Below are positions 24,549 to 36,696 of a DNA stretch of 64,000 bases, one piece after another (the stretch's first letter is position 1; each line of letters opens with the position of its first letter). The stretch covers positions 67,278-131,277 of the forward strand of contig QYAI01000019.1 of NCBI GenBank assembly GCA_003988855.1. Reading direction: 5' to 3'. Below the pieces are notes generated by a model. The model saw nothing but the letters and a program-made list of their open reading frames with translations. It did no database searches and was not told where the DNA came from. Source of the stretch: Arachnopeziza araneosa. Its lineage: Eukaryota; Ascomycota; Leotiomycetes; Helotiales; Arachnopezizaceae. Made by a program: the position numbers and the translations under genes.

Positions 24549-25641
24549 ATGGTCAGTATTAAAGACGTCCGCGCCTCAAATGAGGCACTTAAGCACTCCC
24601 AGACCTCGGGCTTGGTAGCTGTATTCGTTGGTGCTACATCAGGCATCGGCATGGGCACTTTGAAACAGTTTGCCAAAACCGCTCCCAGTCCCAAGATATA
24701 TGTGATAGGGAGATCTCAGCGCTCTGCTGCTCCTCTCCTGGATGAGATCAAGGCCTCAAACTCCGAAGCAAAGATTGAATTCATTGAATCTGAAGTCTCC
24801 CTAATGAAGAATATTGATCTGGCATGCGATCAAATCAAGTCCAAGGAGAAGAAAGTTGATGTTTTGTTTACATCACCCGGTTATTTGGCCATGGGAGGTC
24901 GGCTTGGTGAGCTATAACTCCCTTGAGATCATTACAAAACTAATGAAGTTTCTAGAGTCTACAGAAGGAATTGATATTCCCCACGCTCTTCGGTACTACA
25001 CCAGACTTCGCTTCTTTTACTCTCTCCTTCCGCTCCTCTTGGCTTCTGATAATCCCCGCATGATTTCTATCCTTGCTGGAGGCAAAGAATCAGCACTTGA
25101 TCTTACCGACCTCGAAGTGAAGAAAGATTTCACGTTCATCAAGGCAGCGGGAAACGGCACCACGCAGACTACTCTTGCTTTTGAGGAGCTAGCCAAGAGT
25201 TATCCGAGCATTGCTTTCATCCACAAGTACCCTGGTTTTGTTAATTCCGGTGTTCTGGATCGATTGATGGGTACAGCAAAAGGGATCTATGCCGTTCCAG
25301 CTAGCATTGTCAGATGGCTGATCTTGCCTATTGCAAATTGGTTCAGCATGTCGGTCGACGAGGCTGGTGAGAGGGGGCTCTTTTTGGCGACAAGCGCTAG
25401 GTTTCCGCCGGCGCAGCCGAAGACGATATACACTGGACAACCTTTACCCGAAGGTGTGGAGGTTGCAAACAGCTCTATTGTTGTGGATGGAAAAGGGAAT
25501 GGGGTGTACCGACTTGGTGCTCTTGATGACAGTGAGGATGACACCCCAGCTCTTATCTCTCATCGGGCGGAGGATGCAGGCAAGAAAGTTTGGGAAGAAA
25601 CTCAAGCGGTCTGGGATAGAGCGTTGAGTAGATCGATTTAA
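24549..25641 (+). CDS. Short-chain dehydrogenase/reductase-like protein, atypical active site
   Basis: Two exons (24549-24906, 24956-25641) give 347 aa. The Rossmann nucleotide-binding motif GATSGIG is at residues 28-34. The usual NNAG strand is replaced by TSPGY, and in the region where the classical SDR Tyr-x3-Lys is expected I see no YxxxK. The sequence there is GNGTTQTTLAFEEL. The frame is intact through the C-terminus, so this is an unusual but not obviously broken family member. It could be an NAD(P)-binding protein with altered chemistry. Substrate is unknown. It shares a 368-bp divergent promoter region with THI20, which alone does not show a thiamine role. The intron (49 bp) has donor GTGAGC and acceptor TAG. 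Confidence 0.82.
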
Positions 25642-26376
25642 TCCATGACAGCCCTCAAGACGACAAAATCGTAATGTTAACTGAGTGCTTAGTCTAGAAA
25701 TTCTTTAAAATTCGAAATGCTGGGACTCGGGAAAGTGTAACTTTAGCATTAATAAACTCGCATTTCATATCTATATCACTCGAGAATCATGAGAAGAAGA
25801 AGAAGGAGAAGAAGAAGAAGAAGAAGAAGAAGGGAGGGTCCACCGTCTGTGACTTCTTGAAATTTGTGTCTCCGAAATTTGCTATGAAGGTCGATGTTAT
25901 CGTGAAACATTTTCTAAGGAGGTCCTTTAGCAATGAACCATAAATTCTTCAAGTTTGCCTCTATATATATATATATTTGATATGGATTTGTTTTTTAACT
26001 TGAAACATTACACGGCCATTTGATAATGGGCAGGAATTAATGCAACACTAGCTTCTTTCAATGATCGCTAAGTCAAGCTGAATAGCAGAAGGGATGGATT
26101 TAGTTCGGTGCTGTTTCTCTGGCCCCGCCAAGCTTATCAAACATGCATTGGAATCTAGCTTGCTAGAAATCTTCAATAGAACAAATACAACACTTCAATA
26201 TTATAAACAAGTGTGCTAGTAAGGATCTAGTCGAGGACGAGATGTATGAGAGTACGGAGAATACAGAGTAGGACCGCCCGATATAATGCATATCACATTC
26301 CACGAAGTAAAATAAAAAAAACTAATAACTTTTGTGGTATTTCCCTCCATATAACTCCATCAGCCCAAAAACAATT
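25642..26376. other. Convergent intergenic region with AGA microsatellite
   Basis: Lies between the SDR and TSC2 3' ends. It contains an AGA/AAG run (about 25793-25833) and a short TA run (25962-25977). AT-rich; no gene is supported. Confidence 0.6.
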
Positions 26377-29300
26377 TTACGCCCATCTCGAAAAATCGAG
26401 GCTATCGGCAATACTCTCTTCGCCTATCCCTAGACCCACTTCCGTCTCAGCGGTGGAAAGGATCGATGAACGTTGTGAGTTTGGCTCATTTACATTTGTC
26501 AAGAAGTTCGCCACACTTGCGCGTCGTAAACTATTCAAGCTATCCCTTACGTTGACCTGAGATCGTGATTCTGTGAGGCCATTTGAGGTGTTGGGAGGTG
26601 ATATAGGTGTTGAAGCCACACTCTTAGGTGTGTACCTATCGCGAATTTTATTAATTTCCCGGAGTCGGTTTCTCCATGAAGAGATATGCTCCCCTCCTTC
26701 TCTATTTGCCCAGACAAGAGAGAAAACAGATGCATTGAGTGCCAGTAAGCGGATAAAGCCAGGCAATGTGGACAAGCTCATAATCTTGGTTTCTGCAGCC
26801 GGTGAGATCTCCGGGAACCCAGGTTTACTCATAACCTGAACTTTATAGAAAGCGGTGCTTGCAAAGACGTGAGATCTGACTCGTTTTGCAACAAATGACG
26901 CTCTGGATTCTGGCGTGATGACGATGTTCACATAATTAAACTCGGAAGGAAAAGTATCGAATCTAAACGGCAGTCCAGAGTTATTGAAGATGATGTTGAC
27001 AAAATCATTCCCAATATGTTTCTTCTTGTTAATACATCGGGGATCATGTTCCAGATTTGTGGGCATTTGTGTTGTGACATGAAATACTATTTCTGTTACT
27101 CGGTCTCGCCAACAGAATGTGTATTCACCATCGGCGTCCCCTGACCTATCCAGGCCTTGTGTATTAAAGGTAGCATTTTTGAGTTTGGTAAGAGTGCCTA
27201 ATCCCGATAGGAACTCTGTATAATCGCTACTACCTTGAATATTTGACAGAATCTCGACCTCATTGGTTTGATGCTCTCCAACATATATCACACCAACTTT
27301 GTGGCCGTCAACTGTGAAGCTGCGATTGAAGTTGCCGATGGCCCGTTTCATATAATCGTCATCGGGAAGTGGGATCGGACGCATAGCCTCACCCGCCTGA
27401 GGAATCGAGGCACTCAACTGAAGGAGCAGGTGGCTTGGCAGCTTGGCATTCTTATTTGAGTGACGGGTGTCTTTTATGATATCAGTAGATCCTTGGATCT
27501 GGTGAGGAGGGGGGCGTATGAATTTCTCTTGGATGATATAACATGAGGTTCCGGATGGTTGCCGCTTGGTAATCTGAGCCCAGTCGCCACGCGTTGCTTG
27601 CTGGATAGTGACTAGACTATTTCCAACGATCCATCTTCTCTTCTGAATCTCTCCAAACGCCTCCTCGGTGAATGAAGGGTCGCCGGCAGATTCATCGACG
27701 TCGGCGTAAGCTACCCGTTGCATAAAATCAAGCGTAACTTGAGCTTGCTCGTCGATATTTTCTTTACCGTTGTTATCAGTTGAGATTAAGTTTCGAGTGA
27801 TCCAACTGACTTGCCCAGCTCGGTCTGGTAACTTTAGAGAGAGGAACCAAAATATAATAACGTGGTAGGCTAGAGCGTAAACATATTGTGGGAGATCGTC
27901 CGATGTGTTGGGTTGAAAGTTACTCTCAGCAGCGTTGTCTATCAGAGAACGAGATGTATCAACAGAGTTCCCGGGGGGCCTTCCTTGGGTGCTATTGCGG
28001 GGATTGTCTTTGCTTTGCTGATCTCGAACGTATTGGAGGTAACGGAAGCAGACTGCAAAGACAATTCGAAATTCGTCTTCACGAAAATTCACATATAAAC
28101 TTGGAAGTCTGGCTAAGCATGCCAAAAACTCAAGAATATGGATCGCGACATGACTCTGAGTGATGATTTGAGACATTTTAGTCAGGATGGTCACCAAAGC
28201 TTTGCTGGTGGATGCAGGTAACTCGTGACAACATATCGAAAGTGCATGAATACAACATTTTGAAGTACGCTCTCCCACGCCTTGAAGGAAACAACGAACG
28301 ATCTCGTCTTCGTCTGCTTTCGAGAAGTATTGATGGTAGCTCATAAGCATAGTTAGGATCTGGAAGAAACATATTGCAATGTCGGCCTTCCGAAGTCCGG
28401 ACGACATTGGTGGTTCTTGAAAGCTGTTGTTCTTGATCTGATCGCATATCACTTCTCTTATTATTCTGATCTGAGGAATGGCTGATTTGAAAAGTGCCTG
28501 GTTTGTCAACTGGGAAGATAGATGAACAAGTATGTAGCTATATACTTCCCACTCGCAGCCATTCTGAATCAACCCTGTGACAGTCTCAAGATAGTGGGCA
28601 ACATTAAGACTGGCTATGGTTCCTTTGGTCAAAATGGACGGCGTTCCAAGTATACTACTTGCAACGCTGATATTTTCACCATCTTGATCTTCCATTTGGC
28701 TGTTACTGTCCACTTCAGATCCCGAGCTAGTAATAGGAGACGGCAAGATTGAAACTAGAATGGAACTGGCCTTGCCCGAGGCAGGTTGAGGCAACGCGAT
28801 CAGGTCAGGCTCCATCCACATCTGATGATTTCTTTGGAGAGTTCTTGAGACACCAGTAGAAGTACGGACAGGCTGTTTGATTTGGGGATGGCCATGGCCG
28901 AATGAGGTGCTCCTCGACATCCGAGCTGAACTTGAATCTTCTGCGCGAGATAATCGGTGCTGAGTAGCGGCTTCGTCAGCTGCTTGTTTTCTTGCAAGAG
29001 AACTTGGTGTACGGTAGAGCGTAGCTGCTAGACTTTCCGATTCAGTAAAGCTTGTCAAGAATATTCTGTCAGCCCAATCCGCTCTCAATCGGCAAAGCAT
29101 CTTCAGCGCGGATAATCGGGCATCGGTCTCACATTCGTGTGAATTTGCAATCCAGAGTAGCTCCTCGAAAATTCTCAAAGATTTCGAGCATGATACATCC
29201 ATAGCTCTCATGAAAATTTGAACCAAACCTTTCGTAACAACGTTCGAGGGAGTTTGGGCAAAGTTGCTGGGAGAGACTATAGACGTTGGTCGGCTTGGAA

Positions 29301-31545
29301 ATATGAAGCCCTGTCTAGAAACAGGAGGTGACCCTAGAGGAGATTGCCGATCGCTCATAAGACTAGCACGAATAGCATCAACCACATATTCAAAAAGATT
29401 TGTGTCTCGTGTATCGCTAACGCTTACGGCGAATGCAATGACTTCTTGTAAGATGGAGGTATCTTTTTCGTCACCGATATCGTCAAGAATAGCAGTGACA
29501 AAAATCTCGATAGTCTCCGGATCTTCATGCTCTTCCATCATACCAATAACCGCATATACATCAGTGATGGCTTTCAATGCATGCAAGCGAATGTGGGTTG
29601 GCTGATTCCGATCCAAGAAAAATGCACCCAGAATAACCTTGGCATTCCTCTTCCACTCTAAGTCCGACGGATAGCAACATCGATACTCCATATAATAGTC
29701 AATGACAAGCTTGGCACAAGACTCCGGAAGGTGCTGATGTATTTTAACAAAGAGTTTGATGCAGTCGTCTCTCTGAAAGAAATCCTTGCCAGAAAATCTA
29801 ATTATAAGAGCTTCGATTCGAAGAATAAGCTGGTGCAGAGTTGCCGCGATATTTGTTGCCATATTATTTTCGCCAGTTTCTTCCTTGCCTATTGAACTCC
29901 TAGCATGCCGAGTAACGATGGAACGACCATCCGAGGTCTCAAGAGCCCGTTGGGAACATTTTGTGATAACTTCAAATAAAACGGACCAGTCTTCTTCAAT
30001 CACATTATCTTTGATTTTGCCATCATCGTCGCTGCCGAAGAGAGAATACACCAAGTGTAAAAGATCGTTCTCAACTTTGGTATGCTCAATATTCCCAACT
30101 TTTGTCAGAGCGCTAGTGAGGAGAGTGAACGGTACAAGAGGATATCCATCTTGGCCATCTTTTGAAAATAGCTTCTCCAAAACTGACAGAGCTCCACGGA
30201 TCTCACGGAGAATTTGTTTCCCATTAGGCCCATCAACTGGAGGCTCACGTAGGATGTTTAACAGAATTCTGACAGTAGTTTCTCCATTATGAGACCTGCA
30301 AAGGTTGCTAATCGACCGCCATGCTTCCGGTTGCACAGCATCCACAAGGCAATGAATAGAACAGAGCACCTTGATGCAATCGAGAAGTTTCAGACTCGGA
30401 ATATCACCATATGTAACAATCGCATCGATGACATTGATGCAAGAACGCAGATCTCCAGCTAGTGGTGTATTGGTGCAGATGTAGATTACTACATCGATGA
30501 GGTCACCAGTCGTCTCCTCGCTCGAGACTTTGAAATTGAATTTTATCACATCCACGATGAAGGCAAACAAAAGGGCGAGATTGGTCTCTTCTCCAAGTGG
30601 CGATTTGCCTTTGGGCCTGTTGTGTCGTCCTGCATTCTTTCTAGCGGCTGCAGTCACTGCAAAGTTTTCCTTCAACCACGAAGTCAATAAGGGGAGTGTT
30701 TCATAATGAAATCCTGCTAAATCCTTCCCATGCTTTGCCAATTCTACCAATGACGCAAGCTGCAAGTGAAAGTCCTCGGGATTGGCTGGAGCTGTAAGAA
30801 CACGAAAATATGCTAAACGTTCTGGATCGGTTGAAGTTGCTTGCTGGACGCACGCCGTCAAAAGTTCCCAACCTTTGATTCTGGCTTGTCTCGGGTTCGT
30901 AGAATCAATCAGGTCCTTCCCTTGCCTGAAGATATTGGTTACTCCACTGAGAGGATAGTCCTGCACAGCCACTCGCAGAGATTCTGCTGCTGCGAGTCTA
31001 TCTACCAGGTCATTTCCTGCCTTTAGTCTCTCGTAAAGGAGCTCATAGCTTGGTAGACCACCATAAATCGTGGGTTGTTCGTTACTGGGTGCAGTTAATT
31101 GTTGAGAGATGGAAGTTGAGGATTGAGCATTCGGACTCTTCGTAGATCTATTTCCAGTCAAGGACTTAAAGACACTAGCAAATCCACTGGTGGTCTTGGA
31201 TTCCGGAGTGGCTACGTCCCCTGCGGATGGAGACATAGAAACTCGACGAGGTGGATCCAAGCCAGTTGGCAACTCTGTCTCCCGTAGAAGCAGCCGGTCA
31301 GTCAATCGATCTTCATCAGAGCTGGCGTGCTGTTGGAGTAAGGACGAAAGAGTTTGAAGAAGAAAGTGTGGGGGTTGCATTTCGACCAAATCTTTCTCTG
31401 CGAAAGGATTGTCGTTCTACTGACGACATAATGATGCCTCGTAAATGGTATGGTGTTGTTGCAGAGGAGAGGGTTTTCAACTTACGAGGGATTCAGTACT
31501 CGCATGGAGTGTGTTGAGGGAACCACCGGCGTTGGGCGTAGTCAT
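26377..31545 (-). CDS. tsc2: Tuberin (TSC2) homologue, Rheb GTPase-activating protein
   Basis: Tuberin with TSC1 stimulates GTP hydrolysis by Rheb/Rhb1 and so restrains TORC1 and nutrient uptake. The main exon is one uninterrupted frame of about 1,670 codons ending at 26377. A short first exon (31545-31486, beginning MTTPNAGG) splices over a 90-bp intron to 31395, giving 1,692 aa; without it the first ATG is at 31380. The long alpha-helical N-terminal and central parts fit the tuberin-specific region. Near residue 1482 the RapGAP domain shows KKHIGNDFVNI, containing the catalytic Asn-thumb motif GND, followed by FPSEFNYVNIVI. The C-terminal 150 residues are Ser-rich, with RRAS-type sites. It is divergent from CSE1 (406 bp apart). 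The intron-1 acceptor (GAG) is a weak choice forced by frame. Confidence 0.93.
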
Positions 31546-31951
31546 AGGCTTCGTAGTGGGTTGTCTTATCTTCTCGAGATGGGAGAGAACGCCAGATTGT
31601 TAAATATGTCTTAGTTCCATGAATGCAGGCGCGATATTAAAAAGTACAAAGACCTGATCCATCCGGAGGAGCGGTTAGTGAGGAGAGAGCGACATGGCAG
31701 AGAAGAGAGTAGAAATACAAGAGGAAGAGAAGGACAAAGTTGAAGTTCCCGGATAGAGGAAGAGTTGCAGGACAGAGCAGGGAAAGTCGGTCATGCGCAG
31801 AGCGGCCGAACCCCCCACATCTAGTCGTCATCTAATTGGTCAGTCTGTCCCTCTTGGATTTCGCTCTCAGCCTTGCTGCTTCAAACGATTTGTTGACATT
31901 CATTCTGTGATCACAATATTCACATCACAACCTAATATTGTATCGGGCAAC

Positions 31952-34900
31952 ATGGCTTCAGATCTGCAGACCGTTGCGCAGCTTCTTCAGGCTACTCTTG
32001 ATCCACGACAACACAAAGAAGGTAGATTCCCTCTCGATAACAGCCTCTTGTTTATATTATTGATTAACATGAACAACAGCGGAGATTGCTCTCAAGGCGG
32101 AGGAGACGAAACCTGGATTCTCCCTTCTGTTGCTCAACATCGTCGCCTCCGATGCACTTCCACTTAACACAAGACTCTCAGGAGCTTTATGCTTCAAGAA
32201 TTTTATCAAATTCAACTGGGTGGTGGGTTGCGAAGGCCTTCACATTATGAATATCTGCTCACAAAATCAATCAGGACGAAGAGGGGAACCACAAGCTTCC
32301 TGTCAATGAAGTTTTAACTATTAAGAAGGAACTGATTGGCTTGATGATCTCGGTCCCAGCTAGTATACAGGCACAACTCGGCGAAACCATCAGCGTAATC
32401 GCAGATTCGGATTTCTGGCAACGCTGGGATACCTTGGTTGATGACCTGGTCTCGCGCCTCTCGCCAGACGACCCAAAAGCCAATATTGGGGTATTAGAAG
32501 TTGCACATTCTATATTCAAGAGATGGAGACCGCTCTTCGCATCTGATGGTCTATATACCGAAATCAACCATGTTCTTTCCAAGTTCGGCCAGCCATTCGT
32601 TCAGCTCCTCGCAAGTACTGATCAACAAATTGAAGCAAACAGTGGCAACAAAGGTGCACTCAAGCAATATATTGAGGTTATGAATTTGCTGGTTAAGCTA
32701 TTCTATGATCTCTCGTCGCAGGATCTGCCACCGATTTTCGAAGACAACCTCGCAGACGTAACATCACTTTTACATAAATATCTCACGTATGAAAATCCTC
32801 TCTTAGCTACAGATGATGATTCGGAATCTGGACCGCTGGAGTATGTCAAGGCAGGAATATGCGAGGTTATGACGCTATACATGCAAAAATATGAAGATGC
32901 GTTCGGAGAATTATGTGGACCGTTCATTACGAGTGCGTGGACTCTTCTGACGACGATTGGCCCTGAGATAAAGTTCGATATACTCGTCAGCAAGGCTTTG
33001 CAATTCCTGACTGCCATTGCAAGTACTGCCAAGCATGCCCAAAATTTTGAGAATGAGGAAACCCTAAGCCAGGTTGTTGAAAAAGTCATCCTTCAAAATG
33101 TCACCCTGCGCGAATCCGACATTGAACAGTTTGAGGATGAACCAATCGAGTTCATTCGGAGAGACTTGGAAGGATCTGATGCAGATACAAGGAGGAGAGC
33201 GGCAACTGATTTCTTGCGGAAACTGCTTGAAAGATTCGAAGAGCGTGTCACAAGTGTTGTCGGACGCTACATTACCCACTATCTTGATTTATTCAATAAA
33301 AATCCGAGCGGCGAATGGAAATCAAAAGATACTGCGGTATATTTGTTTTCTTCGATCGCAGCAAAGACTGTGGTGACGGCTACTCACGGTGTCAAGACTA
33401 CAAACCCTCTGGTTAATATTGTAGAATTCTTCCAGAACAATATCGCAAACGATCTTGTCGCGGATACTGGAGTGGAGCCAATCTTGAAAGTCGATGCCAT
33501 CAAATTTCTCTATACTTTTCGAAGTCAACTCACCAAGGCACAATGGAGCGCAGCTTTCCCACCCCTCGTGAAGAATCTAGCGTCATCAAATTATGTCGTC
33601 TACACCTACGCTTCTATTGCTGTTGAGAGGGTTCTGTTCCTCACGAATGATTCCGGACAGCATATTTTTGGTAAGGAGGAAGTTGCTCCGTTTTCAAAGG
33701 ATCTTCTAGAACACTTATTTCAGCTGATTGAGAAGGATGGCGCACCAGAGAAAGTTCAAGAGAATGAATTTCTCATGCGATGTGTTATGAGGGTATTGAT
33801 TGTCATCAAAGATGGCATGTTACCCATCTCTAATATGATTCTGGCGCACCTCATCCAGATCACTCAAATAATCAGCAAGAATCCCAGCAACCCACGCTTT
33901 TACTACTATCACTTCGAGGCAGTGGGGGCTCTGGTCCGATACTGCGCCCCAGTACAACCAGAGAAACTCGAAAATGAACTATATGCGCCGTTTGCAGGAG
34001 TCTTGCAGAATGATGTTCAAGGTAAGCTGGCTCAAAATCCTCGTTTCTCAACTTTGGTCTGACCGAGAGCTAGAATTCACGCCATATGTCTTTCAGCTAT
34101 TTGCTGCTCTACTTGAAGCTCGTCCACATGGACCTCTCACTGAATATTATAAAGCTCTCATTAGCCCAGTTCTGACGCCAGTGTTGTGGGAGTCAAAGGG
34201 CAATGTACCAGCTTTATCTCGACTGCTATCATCCCTTATACCAAGAGCTGCGCCTGAAATTGTGGCGAATAATCAAGTTGAGCCGATCTTAGGAATTTTT
34301 CAAAAGCTTATGGCAGGTAAAGTAAAGACAGAGCTTTACGCATTTGATATCCTCGAAGCTGTGATTACTTCTTGCGATGTGTTAGTATGACTCATAAGTC
34401 TGTGTGCAAAATGTGCTGATATCAGTCAGGTCTGCTTTTCAGCAATACTTCCCTACTATTCTCACCCTAGTCTTCACTCGACTTAATAATAACCCGCCAG
34501 AGAAGTTTAAGCAACGGTTCGTCCGCTTTTACCACCTCGTCTCTTCTCGCGACCAGTCTGGGCTTGGCGCAGATTTTTTCATTCAGAATTGCGACGCTGT
34601 CCAAGAAAATATCTATGGCCCGATTTACCTAACCATCATTCTACCTACAACTCAACAGCTTACGCGCCCTCTAGATCGGAAGCTTGCGGTCGTATCTCTC
34701 ACCAAAACCATGATGGATTCACAGAGCTTCGCCGTGAAATATGCCAAAGGATGGTCTAAGACATGTGAAGCATTACTCAAGCTTTTAGAAAATCCTCCTG
34801 TGCCAGTGCATGGTGATGATGTGATAGTCGAAGTAGATGTTGATGATCTCAGCTTTGGTGTTGGATTTACGCCTTTGAATACATGTAAAAAGGTTCCTAA

Positions 34901-35051
34901 GGATGAATGGCCAGAAGTGACAGATGTTAAACCTTGGGTGGGATCGTATCTCAAGGCTGCTGATGCTCGACACGGAGGTGGAATAGCAAATTTTGTTAAT
35001 GAGCGGCTGCCCGAGGAAGCAAAGGCGATATTGGTCTCATATATGAGATGA
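31952..35051 (+). CDS. cse1: Exportin CSE1 (importin-alpha re-exporter, CAS homologue)
   Basis: A karyopherin-beta family exportin that, with Ran-GTP, returns importin-alpha from nucleus to cytoplasm. Five exons (31952-32021, 32080-32222, 32275-34021, 34074-34380, 34430-35051) give 962 aa, the usual CSE1 length. The N-terminal importin-beta domain reads ASDLQTVAQLLQATLDP, then LNIVASDALPLNTRLSGALCFKNFIKFNW. The central part contains the CSE1-specific EDEPIEFIRRDLEGSDADTR segment and the C-terminus the YGPIYLTIILP region. Introns are 51-58 bp. The exon 4/5 junction was chosen because it gives an uninterrupted SCDVSAFQQYFPTIL reading. The head-to-head neighbour is TSC2. Confidence 0.95.
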
Positions 35052-35459
35052 AGATGTTATGGATATGTGGTGAGGGTTAACAGACGACGCTTTGGCGAAA
35101 AAAAAGTTTGATTGTGTACAATTCCCCTATGCTAGATGAGATGATTCCGTCAATCTATGGCTCACTGCCAAAAACGTTTTAATTGTCGCGCGTCAACATC
35201 GATGCTCGAAACGATTATAAAGAGGTAAATTTCAACACTCCAACTCGGACCATGAACCTATATTCTTTAAATCCTATATTCGCTTGCTTTTAAATTATTT
35301 GGGGATACGACTCCGAAGGGCTTGTGATGAATGCACCCTTGACCAGAATTACAAAGCCGCACATAGATTGATCCGGTCCGAGCATAGGACCTCATTATTT
35401 TTGATGCCGACGCCTTAAGGACAACCATCGCAGCGCCTTTATTCTTCGAATCCTTAGAC

Positions 35460-36190
35460 ATGACCACTCGGGGGGTTTCCAGTAAATGCTCGCAGATTGC
35501 GGGTCATATGCAAACGTCTGCAGTACGGGCATTTCTTCAACAAGGACACCAAAGATACCACCATACAACCCCACCCCAAGTTCTCGACTTCCTGGCGCCA
35601 AGGGTCGCACTTTCAAATTACAGCCAGCAGTGGACAGGCATCTCTAAACCGTCCCAAAGATTATTTGTGCAAACTCAGGGCTTTAAGTCATCCTCAAGGG
35701 CGTCTCAAATCATCAACCCGCGGAAAGATGATGATGGCATTGTTATGAGTGTAAAGCTTACTCCGAGAGCTTCTAATGTATGTTAGCCTCTCTTTCGAAT
35801 TCCAAGAGTGCTAACAGAGCATGATAGCGTCTCAAACACATTATGGCAAAGGACTCGAACCCAAATCTAGCCTTGCGAGTTACTGTCACCTCCGGTGGAT
35901 GCCACGGCCTGCAGTACCTCCTCTCCACTGTCACCTTACCACCACTTGGGGAAGGAATGTCTTTATCACCAGCTTCTAGCGGCGAAGGGAAGGAAACGAC
36001 CTTGGATGAGGAAGATACCGTGTTTGTAGAAGATGGAGCTAGAGTAGTGATCGATGGGCCTAGCTTGGAGGTGTTGAAAGGGAGCAAGATAGACTACACG
36101 ATGGAGTTAATCGGCAGCCAATTCACGGTTGATAATCCCAAGGCGACCTCGAGTTGTGGTTGTGGGACCAGTTTTGATATTCAGTTATGA
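35460..36190 (+). CDS. isa2: Mitochondrial iron-sulfur assembly protein ISA2 (A-type)
   Basis: Matrix A-type Fe-S scaffold/carrier that acts with ISA1 and IBA57 to make [4Fe-4S] clusters for aconitase-type and radical-SAM enzymes such as lipoate synthase. Exons 35460-35777 and 35828-36190 (50-bp intron with GCTAAC) give 226 aa. The N-terminal about 80 residues are basic, Ser/Gln-rich and low in acids, as in a mitochondrial targeting region. The A-type domain carries the three conserved Cys: SGGCHG (C131) and CGCG (C216, C218) near the C-terminus. A Ser/Glu-rich loop (about residues 150-175) is longer than in bacterial homologues. It lies downstream of CSE1 on the same strand with about 410 bp between. 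Confidence 0.93.
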
Positions 36191-36696
36191 AAGGGGATAA
36201 TTTAGTGCCATGCCACGGTGTGACGAAAATTAGTGCATGATGGTTAACTGCTCTTCCAATCGTAGAGATGCTTGCGGCTCTAAGTGAACAAAAATCACAC
36301 TCGAGCCTTTATCCGTGACTTATAACACTTGAGTTAATTCACGCTCTAGGCCAAAAATATATTGTAAAGCAGCGTTCTTGAAGAAATCAAATAGGAAATG
36401 CCTACTCTTATCGATCCTTATCATACCTAGGTAGCATCTAAGAGAATCCATAGTCTAAGCTTGATGGCATAGGAAAAACTCGCTTGGGTCAATCAGGGAC
36501 TTATAATCGAGCAGCTCAAATGTTGACGAGGCATTAATGTAAGGAAATAGTCACAGATGAATCACACGGGAGAGAGCTTATGAATTTATCTGCCATGAGA
36601 TATCATTCCTTTTGTACGATGCGCCGTGGCAAATGCAAGCCCAAAGTCGCAGTATCATCCAGCATATCAGGCATCTAACAAAGAAGACAATCGACC
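36191..36696. other. Intergenic region between ISA2 and RPL7 3' ends
   Basis: Convergent 3' regions, AT-rich. I see no coding frame or RNA signature. Confidence 0.5.

Noticed and set aside
35850..35866. GGACTCGAACCC, resembling a reverse-strand tRNA B box
   Set aside because: It lies within the ISA2 coding exon and no tRNA fold surrounds it.
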